DNA of 64,000 nucleotides from Astropecten irregularis (Eukaryota; Echinodermata; Asteroidea; Paxillosida; Astropectinidae). Below, one piece after another: positions 55,297 to 64,000 of the stretch; within the stretch, counting starts at the first letter, position 1, and each line of letters begins with the position of its first letter. A model generated the notes under the pieces. That model searched no databases. It had not been told where the DNA came from and saw nothing but the letters and a program-made list of their open reading frames with translations. The position numbers were made by a program, and so were the translations under genes. The stretch lies in NCBI GenBank assembly GCA_963971285.1, contig OZ020259.1, forward strand, positions 7,936,001 through 8,000,000, written 5' to 3'.

Positions 55297-56230
55297 GTAA
55301 GGCAAAAGTTCCCAGAAAAGACAGTGCACTGTCTGTTATGCATCGCAGCTCTTATCAACTGCAAGTACTTTTCTGGTGCCATTTCAATACCTGCAAAATT
55401 TTAAAAACGAGGAAAAACCTTTCACATACAAGATCTTCAAACAACAGCAAATCTGTCAACTTTGTAGTAATTCGTGTTTTTTCCCGAAATGGGTTCTACT
55501 AATGTTTATCAAGCTTCGTGTCACTCTGCTCTTACAAGTCGTGAAAAACGGCACACAAAATGTTGGTTGTTTACAAGTTTTAATGCTCTCAAAACTCACA
55601 CAATTCGTCATGCACCTGCTATCCAATGATTAATAAACTTCTGGAACGTCAGTAGGTTTAAGCACACATCAATTGACTGAATAAAACTTGGTTGAGGAAA
55701 CTTTCAACTTTGGAATAAGACTTGCACAAAGCAGAAAGAAAACGATAAGTCAAAGGTCACCAAAATGTCACACTGCGCAAACGCAGCACAGCGAGAGTGA
55801 ACTCCGGTGCCAATGGCAACCAAAACTTATTAACATACTTATGTGTATGGAACGCCTGTTGGAGCAAAAAGAACAAAAACTTAATGTATATATACACATG
55901 AACATGTCACTACAACTTCTCTTGGAGCAATGTTGGAATGGCCATAATGCTTGCTCGTCTCCGCAACTCTGGAAAAGATTTAGAGGTATTTTATTAAAAA
56001 AAATTTTTTGAAGGGCATACACAAAATATCCAACATCATACTCATACAGCCCCTTGACTCTCAATTACTGTACATAACAACTGCTCTACCCATATTAACC
56101 AGCCGTTATGGAGAGATCCTCATTCTTATCCTCTATTCTTGAGTAAATACTCATGTTAGATAGGTGTATTATATGCATAGGGATGATAAATAATAATAAT
56201 GACGTGGAGTATGTATTGAACTTTGTAGCT
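55297..56230. other. Intergenic, no gene recognised
   Basis: Short unconvincing ORFs on both strands. Nothing repeated was recognised except the start of the minisatellite near 56260. Confidence 0.35.
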
Positions 56231-56254
56231 GCCCTCACCCTTACGAAAAATTCC

Positions 56255-56950
56255 TGTGGTATTACCATAAAAAATACCACAAGACATTACCACAATAAGT
56301 GTCCTGTGTTTTTTTGGGACATTTACCACAGGTACCATAGAACTTACCACAGGAATATTACCACAGGAACTCTACCACAGGTACCATAGGCACGTTACTG
56401 CAGGAACATTACCACAGGTACCACAGGCACGTTACCGCAGACACCTTCCCACATGTATGTTACCACAGGAAACTTACCACAGGTACATTACCACAGGAAC
56501 ATTACCACTGGTACCACAGGCACGTTACCACAGGAACATTACCACAGGAACATTACCACAGGAACATTACCACTGGTACCACAGGCACGTTACCACAGGC
56601 ACATTACCACAGGAACATTACCACAGGAACATTACCACTGGTACCACAGGCACGTTACCACAGGAACATTACCACAGGTACCACAGGAACATTACCACAG
56701 GTACCACAGGCACGTTACCACTGGTACCACAGGAACATTACCACAGGTACCACAGGAACATTACCACAGGTACCACAGGCACGTTACCACTGGTACCACA
56801 GGAACATTACCACAGGTACCACAGGAACATTACCACATGTACCACAGGCATGTTACCACAGGAACATTTCCACTTACCACAGACACGTTACTGCAGGAAC
56901 ATTACACAGGCACATTACCACAGGTACCACAATACCAGTACTACAGGTAA
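56255..56950. repeat. Minisatellite built of CCACAGGAACATTA and CCACAGGTA words
   Basis: More than 40 units of 9-15 bp (ACCACAGGAACATT, ACCACAGGTACC, ACCACAGGCACGTT, ACCACTGGT) are joined in a higher-order pattern. All three plus frames stay open over long parts because unit lengths avoid stops; the resulting TGTLPQVPQEHYHR-type ORFs are artefacts. Confidence 0.9.
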
Positions 56951-57220
56951 ATTGCTGAAACTTTGCTGCGCGAATGCCCCTGTGGGAAAACCTATTGACA
57001 TGTACATGTACATTGGTTGGTTCCTCTTTTTTTTAGACAACCTTATAACAGTTGGTGGCAAAATACAAACTACAGATAATTTTATGGACAAACACCATAA
57101 CAGGGAAACATCCAATCTACCACAATCTTCTATCTAGAAATGCTGCACCTTTTTAATGAAACTAAATTGAAAGGACATAAGAATAACACATTAACCAATA
57201 AATAACAAATAACCACAGGG

Positions 57221-57358
57221 GAATTGACTGAAGCGGGATTCGAACCAGCAACCTCCTGAATACCGGCCGTACAGTGGCTCTACCAACTGAGCTATCCAGC
57301 CCTACATTGGTGGTGTCCCTAACAGTAAATTATCTTTGTTCGTTTGGCAGTCAGAACA
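57221..57358 (-). repeat. tRNA-derived SINE, left half of a head-to-head dimer
   Basis: The minus strand holds the leader (TTCTGACTGCCAAACGAACA, then AGGGACACCACC) and a 77-nt tRNA-like head (57301-57225). The copy is the inverse of 57385-57540, with only small differences. Confidence 0.8.
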
Positions 57359-57384
57359 TACATAGCAGTATGTGCGTGGTTTCA

Positions 57385-57540
57385 TGGCTTCTGACTGCCA
57401 AACGAACAAAGATAATTTACTATTAGGGACACCACCAACGAAAGGGCTGGATAGCTCAGTTGGTAGAGCGCCTGTACGGCCAGTATTCAGGAGGTCGCTG
57501 GTTTGAATCCTGCTTCAGTCAATTTTTCTTTGTTCACCTT
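57385..57540 (+). repeat. tRNA-derived SINE, right half of a head-to-head dimer
   Basis: The tRNA-like head is 57445-57520. Acceptor GGCTGGA pairs with TTCAGTC using only Watson-Crick and G-U pairs. Box A is TAGCTCAGTTGG and box B is GGTTTGAATCC. The anticodon arm is 4 nt longer than canonical. The SINE leader precedes it and the tail TTCTTTGTTCACCTTTCAATGG follows. Confidence 0.8.
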
Positions 57541-58029
57541 TCAATGGCATTAAAAAAATAATAAATACGTGTACATGTATGTAAAAACTGGCAGTGGACT
57601 GTTGTAAATGAAAAGAGCTTTAAATATATGGCAAGTAAAACGTTATAAATAATTTTAAAAAATGAAACCAATCAAAACAATATCGTATAATTTTGGTACC
57701 TGTGGTTGGTTTCTCTTTTTTTTTTCAAACTAATAACAGTTGGTGAGAAAATAAATAAATACGTGTACACGTATGTATGTATAAACTGGCAGTGGACTAA
57801 ATCTTTGGTAAATGAAAAGAGCTGTGTGTTATTTATATGGCAAGTAAAACGTTCAAAAGATTTAAATAATAAAACCTAGATGTGTGTTTGTTGGTAACAA
57901 ACACTGACCTGTTTCGCGTATGTTTTATAAAATATAATTTATACAAAATAAACATGTGTACACAATTTGCCCAGTACTATGGATAGCCATATCGGAGGTC
58001 CAAAAAGTTCGAAAGCCCATTTTGTGTTA

Positions 58030-58400
58030 TGTTTGACTCAAAATGGCAACATTAATTATTCAAAAATCAACAACAAATCAGCCGATGACGTAATCGTGAC
58101 GTCACTTCACATTTGGTATACTAGTACCATTCCCTACTAACCCACCAAGTTTCATTACGATCGTATATTCGCTTATGTGTTTCTGGAAAAAAATGGCAAA
58201 ATTAATTATTCAAAAATCAATAACAAATCAGCCGATGATGTCATTGTGACGTCACTTCACATTTGGGATACTAGTACGATTCCCTACCTACCTACCAAGT
58301 TTAATTACGATCAGATATTCCCTTATATGTTTCAGAAAATCACGTTTTTTATGACGTCATCATGACGTCACACCTTTTTGGTAAATTGTGGCATATGCCT
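58030..58400. repeat. Tandem duplication of about 180 bp
   Basis: ATTAATTATTCAAAAATCAA, CAAATCAGCCGATGA and GTGACGTCACTTCACATTTGG occur in the same order at 58051-58112 and 58202-58264. The unit is rich in TGACGTCA. It lies just downstream of the BEN gene. Confidence 0.65.
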
Positions 58401-58909
58401 ATAACCTAACAAACACTTTGCTGAAAGAATTTCGAAAATACGATTTGCCGTTCATGAGATAAAAAAAAAAGGTCCAAAAATTGAATAATTCATTTAAAAT
58501 CACGTGATGACTTCATCAACACGTCACTGCAATTTTTGTCTATAACACGTCCCGATATACTTACATACCGAGTTTGAATTGAATCGGACTTGCAGTTGTG
58601 GAGATAAAGAGCCCCAAAATTTGCACTTTTAGGATGACGTCATGGTGCACGCGAAAAGTTTCGGCATGGGACCTGGGGAAGTAGGAAGTTGATCGGAATT
58701 GGAATAAAGTGACTTGTAGAAAGACCCCCATGCTTTGTCAATGGGGAAAAAAGTGGAACAAGAAAAAAAAGCCAAAAAAGAAAAAAGAATTTTTTTTTTT
58801 TTTGAAAAACAAGAGCTGTTCCGCCGTATGCGAAACAGCTAAATATGAAACCAATCGATATAATAAAGTTACAAAAAATGAATAATTCATGCAAAACCAC
58901 ATGACTCCT

Positions 58910-61900
58910 TTACTCCTTTTTGGCCACTGATCTCTTATGAAGCTTTCGCTCATTGGACAGCTTGTTCCGCGCTGCCTCCTTTAAGTATTTAATTTCCACT
59001 GCTGGAAATTGATTACGGACCTTGGCTGTGAATTGAAAAATAAAAAAAAACAGGTATTTGTAAAAATGAAATGTAAGACAAATTAAGATTATAAGGAAAT
59101 AAATTGAAGCAACCATGTACGAGCAGGAATGTGATTGGTCACAAATGAAAAATCCATCAAATCTGTAGTGTTAAAGGTATAATACATGATTGGAATTGAC
59201 CCATTATTTAACATCTGGGGATTAGATCTGTGGCAGTGAAGGCTTGAAATTGTTTCACGCACTGAACGAACAAGATGATTGAAGTCCCTTGGACTTATTA
59301 ATGCATTAGACCTCAGCTGAGGTTTGGCCAGAATTGTTATGTTTACATTGCTGCTGTGACAATGGGTGACTTTGTACTGATTTAAAGATTGGAAGTATGA
59401 TATTAGTGGAAGTACTGTATAAGTTGTTATGGCATCATTGGAACAGTTAATTTTGTATCCTAGACTTACCAAATATCTCCTCCATCTTTACTTTGTTGAG
59501 CTGGGGCGTTGCCTCCTTGTCCCCATTTGCATTAGAACAGGCCCCAGTGAGGGAGTGTGTAGCCATTTCCTCCCTCCCAAAGGACTGGGTCATGAGATCT
59601 TGAATGTATTTGGGTGCAGAGTACTTTGCACCTGTACCTCCAATCCTTGCTGGTTGATGTTTACTCACCTGTATTGTCAGTAACAAGGACAAAGAGCAAT
59701 TATGTATTTGTTTGCTTATTAATTTGAATACGTTTTTATTTGCCCATGCATCTAAATAGGTCCATACTGTCACTAGATAAGACCCTGAAAAGGCTTAGTG
59801 TATAATGACTTTACTCTCTGTGCAAATATCCTATGGCATGCATGCACAGGAGTCAGGTGAGAATGCTTCTGTCATTTCAGTCTGGATGCATAGGAAAGAG
59901 GACATGCACATGTAAACACATTACATTAGGGTGTCCCATTTTACTTCTATGGTTATCATTTTCGAGCAATCCTCAATCTTTGGGCTTGCGCTTCTGGCGC
60001 AGGCAACAAAATAAAATAATAATAATTAAGCTGTTTCACACAGTAAACACGCAAAAAAGCGTGTATATCATGTATCCTCAGATTGGTTCTACAACTTTAG
60101 CAAGTGCACCTACATCATCACTCGAACCTGATGAGGCTGATGGTGAAGATATCCTTGATGGTGTGGACAATCCGCTTGATGTCCCTGGCTGTTTGTGCCT
60201 GCTTTTCATCTCCCGCAGAAGATCCGGAAGTTCTGAAATAAAGGCAGAACTAATATTTTGGTCAAAGGATACAGTACATGTACAGTGTACATGTATAACC
60301 GCGAAAAGAAAACATTTGAGTCAGTCTTTAGAAAAACTTTCAAAATACATTTACATAGAAAGCATATGAAGGGTACATTTGTTTTTACTTTACATGTTCC
60401 TCCATTATAATGTTATGTTTAGCAAACTCATATCAGTCAGTAGGTTTTTGCCTGTGTTCGCATCTGGTTTATGGCACTGTACAGTATTAAACAACTTCAT
60501 AGATTATTTGAATTTTGAAAAAAAAAACGTGGTCAGATTCAAAAAAGAGACATTGAACATATATTATATGCAAAGTTAATGCATGAAAACATTTGATAAA
60601 ATATTTTAGTGAATGGGCTGAAATATTGCATATCCAACTTGTTCTCATTAAAGTTGTCAATTGCCTTGATCGTCACATCATCACACGTGGAAAGAGCTCC
60701 TTTAGAACGTCCCGTCCTGCACAATATGTATTTTGCAATTTAATGTAATAAGCATCATTTGAAATAGATAAAAAGCTCTAATCCTTACCCCTTATGCAGG
60801 CCAAAGCAGACGTCAATGCATTTCTCTCCTTGGTCACTTTGGCCAGCTGTCTTCTCAAATCAGCATTTTCCTCGGTGAGTCTTTCCACCTCAGGAGGCTC
60901 CTGTATGATCTGAAATGGTTCAAGACAATTACACAGAAGGGTACTTGTACATGTAGCTTCATGCAATTTATTGAACACAACACATATCTGACATATATAC
61001 CATACATGCCATGTTTTAAGCACACCATGGTATTCTGACCAAAATATGTACAAAGTCAATGGACATGGACATTTTCATTTTCATTTTCAAGTACATGTAT
61101 TTGCTGACCAAATATGAAATGTTTCTTTCCATCCCAACAGACTGAAGTCTTTTTGACATTTTCCCCCTGAAATAACTGAGAATATCATCGTGAACACAAT
61201 TACAATTCACAACAATGCAATGAAGACTTATTCTATACCATCTGGGTGGCTTCCTTCTTTTTCAGAAGGCGATCCACAAGGTCATTCTCCTTCACCACTG
61301 TCTTCTTCACCTTCTTGGGCTATATAAGAGACGTAAAGTAAAACAAAAATGTTCAGCAGTCAGCACACATTCAAGAAAAATTCAGGACAGAAACAGCCAA
61401 ATGAGCAGCAGCCTCATTTTCCTTAACCTTACACTTGTCAAACGTAAATTCACAACTATTATAAAACTTTCCATATTGTGGAATGTTTTGGTTCCCAACT
61501 TTTTGTTGCAGTTGCTTTAACTGTCCCTTTGCCTGTAAAAGGTGTTCCGACACACATGCCGCGATCCACTCCTGTGAATGATTAACATTTGGCAACAGTC
61601 AACGAATACATGTAGGTACATGTACAAGTTCAAAAAAAGTTTCATCTTGCACTGTTTGTATATACATGTAATGTACATGTCTAAGCAGGTCAACACGTAC
61701 GCCGACCAACCTATACGCTGTTCGGTCAACTCGTATACGCCGACTATTAAACACGAGTTTATTGGCGTAGGAATTGGTCAGTGTACAAGTTGACGATACA
61801 TTGTATATAGTGCGCTGTCGAGTCACCTGTTTCCATTTGCCAATTTGTTATAGTCACACTCTTGGAAAAGCTGTTCTTAATTCAGTGAAAAATAATGCCA

Positions 61901-62534
61901 CGCCTCGGTCCAGTTACATTTCAGATTAAGCATTTAAGGCAAGTTAAGCAATTACAGAGATTGATGAGTGATGACTCATGTAACTGAATGTACTCATACT
62001 TTTGACTTCTCCTCGGAACCCGACATCTCCTCATCGTCACTGACATATCGGAGTGGTCTTTTGGCTGTTCTCTTAGTACCACCATCTGTATCACATCCGG
62101 TGGAAGAGGAGGCTGTGAAGTTGTCCCTCTTTGAGAGCATGTCCTTGTCTCTTCGATCATCTGTGAAATACAAGTTACATAGTCCTAGTAACAAATTCTT
62201 AAAAAAGTGCACTATGGAAGTAGAATTAGGAAAGGTGTTGGAAAAGATTTTCACATACATGTAAGCCCCTACTAGGCCTACAACAACCCTTTTAACTCTG
62301 TTGAGCGCAATTATTAATCTTTCAACCTGCGCAATCTTTACCGTTTGTCCCAAATGACTTGTTTTTTAAGAAAACCTGTGAGGCTGTGTCCAACGTTTTT
62401 AACCTAGGCCTGACTGAAGTGAAGGTAGCTACGTCCTGCGGTACAAAAAATCCCAAATTAATGTTAAATTCAAATTTGCGCACGGCCCAGTTTAAAACTT
62501 GCACAGGCGTCAAAATTGCGCTCAACAACTCCAT
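58910..62534 (-). CDS. BEN-domain protein with NLS and coiled coil, eight exons, about 366-372 aa
   Basis: The minus-strand exons are 62534-62342, 62160-62000, 61571-61428, 61319-61239, 60909-60789, 60232-60128 (or to 60110), 59649-59470 and 59025-58910 (stop TAA at 58912-58910). All borders are GT..AG and phases are consistent (1,0,0,0,1,1,1). Exon 2 is Ser/acid-rich (YVSDDEEMSGSEEKSK). Exon 3 has SEHLLQAKGQLKQLQQKVG. Exon 4 starts PKKVKKTVVKE, a strong nuclear localisation signal. Exon 5 is a coiled coil (VERLTEENADLRRQLAKVTK). Exons 7 and 8 form the BEN domain: LMTQSFGREEMATHSLTG, KVKMEEIF, then KVRNQFPAVEIKYLKEAARN. BEN domains bind DNA and recruit chromatin repressors. Exon 1 and the exon 6 donor are the least certain parts. 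A stop-free ORF at 60724 is out of phase and was not used. Confidence 0.8.
61680..61765. repeat. Short array of AACTCGTACGCCGACC-like units
   Basis: GTCAACACGTACGCCGACCAACCTATACGC and GGTCAACTCGTATACGCCGAC resemble the repeat at 4430-4545. It lies in intron 2 of the BEN gene. The 4.4-kb copy is inside the long-TIR element, which may explain the dispersal. Confidence 0.5.
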
Positions 62535-62599
62535 TCAACTACTAAAGTGACATGCTGCTTATCCAGGTGCCAGCCCATTTGCTAGTTTATTAGTTAAGT

Positions 62600-62970
62600 T
62601 TTAAAAGGCCCTATTCACACTCACGTATCTACAGCACATTCAATTTATTTTTTACCTAGCCTGCCTAGCCTTTTTTAATAGACTACGTTAATACTAATAG
62701 TTTTCGGTTTAGTAGGCCTAATACTAGTTTAAGGGGGGCCTACATGGTCATGGAATTTCGCCTACATGTACCTGTTGGCCTACTAAGAATGCTAAGTACT
62801 AGGGCCTACGGTGGGTGGGATGTTTTGTTCAATTGATTTTGAGACAGGAGTTTTGGGGGGACGGGTTCTCGAAAAATAAATAATAATTTTGAAATGTGGA
62901 TTTTTTTCGCCGGGGGCAAATCGGATGAGATGATGATGAACAACACGAACAAGATTTATGCACAATTGCA
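62600..62970. other. Upstream region of the BEN gene, no clear core promoter
   Basis: No TATA box at a suitable distance from 62534 was found. The region is AT-rich with several TAGGCC words. No repeat boundary was identified. Confidence 0.3.
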
Positions 62971-62974
62971 CAAA

Positions 62975-63118
62975 GGTACGAGTCAACTTGGGCGCGAGTT
63001 GACTTGGGTACGAGTAAACTGGGGTACGACTTGACTCGGGTACGAGTTAACTTGGGTACGAGTTAACTTGGGTACGAGTTAACTTGGGTACGAGTTAACC
63101 TGGGTACGAGATGACCCA
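62975..63118. repeat. 18-bp tandem repeat, unit near GAGTTAACTTGGGTAC
   Basis: About eight copies of GGGTACGAGTTAACTT with minor variants (GGGCGCGAGTTGACTT, GGGTACGACTTGACTC) lie roughly 440 bp upstream of the BEN gene's predicted start codon. Confidence 0.85.
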
Positions 63119-63119
63119 A

Positions 63120-64000
63120 AATCATAGTCTGATACCAGTGTAACGTTAGTGTAATTTGTAAATGTAAATGAAACGTTAGGCCCGCCCTGGGGCTAGGCCT
63201 ACTCCAGAGTCCAGTAAAAACGTTTGGTAATTTTTAACATGTTAAACAAAGCGAATCACAGTACATTTTAAAACTTAATTTAGCATGTAACGTTTGTTAG
63301 GTTCTGTGTCATATGACACATCATTCGTAATCATGTTCAGGAAATGGTGCAAATCATCTGATCATGTCCACGATCTGATCGTTAGTGACATGCTGAGCTC
63401 TGTCAGTCTGTGAACATGGTCCATGGATGCACATCTCACTGCTAAACATTGAGACACTGAATATACCTACTATCTGGGAATCTAATGGATATTTGAAGAA
63501 TTGTTGCTTTCAGCGGAAGATATTGTACACAACATATGTAGTATCTACTTGAAGAAAAATGTATAAAACTAGACAAACTTCTCCTCTTATCTTAACACAG
63601 CAGTCACCACTGCTTGTTCCAATAGTACAACTACCTAGCACCAATTTCCTGAACTGCATCCTTGCAGTATATCCGTGTGGTACAAGACTATTACTGCGTT
63701 CTTTAACTTGTTGAAGCTGTTTTTTTCCCCACGGCTCTCCATTAATTTTGATAAACATGGGTGATACTTTTCTTTCCTGTCAGGCTTTTCCCAATTACTT
63801 CCCTACGAAATAGTGCAGAAATCAGATTTCTCACCAGTTGTGTGGGAATGGTCCATAGCACACAAAAAAACCATAGATTCCACGTTAGAATCCAGGCACG
63901 GAACAAATCATATAGCAATGCACAACAAAATCAAATCAATTATAGTCCAAGACATAATAAGTCCAGAGTTCAATAGAAGAAGTAACACGGGCATCAGTTC
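63120..64000. other. Right end, no gene recognised
   Basis: A few ORFs under 85 codons are present, without motif support or paired splice sites. An ATCATCTGATCATG-type inverted region near 63353-63385 is weak. Confidence 0.35.

Larger units (their letters stand above)
57010..57860. repeat. Tandemly duplicated segment of about 200 bp, interrupted by the SINE dimer
   Basis: CTTTTTTTTAGACAACCTTATAACAGTTGGTG (57029) recurs as TCTTTTTTTTTTCAAACTAATAACAGTTGGTG (57713). ATAAATACGTGTACATGTATG...AACTGGCAGTGGACT (57562) recurs at 57754. Confidence 0.55.

Noticed and set aside
56453-57137. Long ORFs of 165 and 226 codons
   Set aside because: They are translations of the minisatellite; no start, splice or domain support.
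60539-60724. Additional BEN-gene exon (TGRSKGALSTCDDV...)
   Set aside because: The acceptor is acceptable, but the frame does not fit the phase of the neighbours; the fitting frame meets a stop after 14 codons.
1-64000. CRISPR arrays, operons or bacterial-type systems
   Set aside because: Intron-split genes and eukaryotic transposons show nuclear eukaryotic DNA; tandem repeats here lack the constant-repeat and unique-spacer pattern.

Overview
The window is eukaryotic nuclear DNA, most likely from a marine invertebrate. Genes are split by introns with GT..AG borders, gene density is low, and repeats of many transposon superfamilies dominate. ACATGTAC-type words, tRNA-derived SINEs and Ty3/gypsy, piggyBac, Tigger/pogo and hAT elements all occur. 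The mix suits an invertebrate deuterostome (echinoderm, hemichordate or cephalochordate), but this is inference; a mollusc cannot be excluded from sequence alone.

Three host genes could be read exon by exon with consistent splice phases. (1) An SLC16/monocarboxylate-transporter-like gene on the minus strand (13260 to 7609, five coding exons, 429 aa), with a broken partial duplicate upstream at 14100-14440. (2) EXOSC6 (MTR3), the RNase PH-like subunit of the RNA exosome, on the plus strand (23775 to 35626, seven exons, 282 aa). Its introns hold a hAT-like element with three tandem palindromes, a roughly 70-bp minisatellite and several MITEs. (3) A BEN-domain gene with a nuclear localisation signal and a coiled coil, on the minus strand (62534 to 58910, eight exons, about 366-372 aa). 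A fourth gene is seen only as its signal-peptide exon at 798-714, with a TATA box at 924-933, and runs off the left edge. An isolated terminal exon of an unknown gene lies at 47825-47697.

The rest is mostly transposons. Left part (1-10.5 kb): a mariner-like MITE, a hAT element made of GACTCGAGTC words, a long-TIR element with a 9-bp target duplication inside a tRNA-SINE, and a large near-perfect palindrome. Centre-left (13.5-23.7 kb): a decayed 5.1-kb Ty3/gypsy retrotransposon with both LTRs, and a foldback element split by a hAT MITE. Right part (37-55 kb): fragments of piggyBac transposase, three copies of an unrecognised protein fragment, a Myb/SANT-like fragment, a gypsy RNase H fragment, and a 7.2-kb Tigger/pogo element whose transposase carries a C-terminal PHD-like finger and an in-frame 81-bp tandem repeat. 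That element holds a 2.4-kb foldback insertion. A 0.7-kb GGTACCACAG-type minisatellite (56.3-56.95 kb) and a head-to-head SINE dimer (57.2-57.5 kb) follow.

No gene cluster forms a clearly new multi-gene system. The most unusual items are the nested and palindromic elements with readable target duplications, the PHD-Tigger element, the repeated unrecognised protein fragment, and the gene models themselves.
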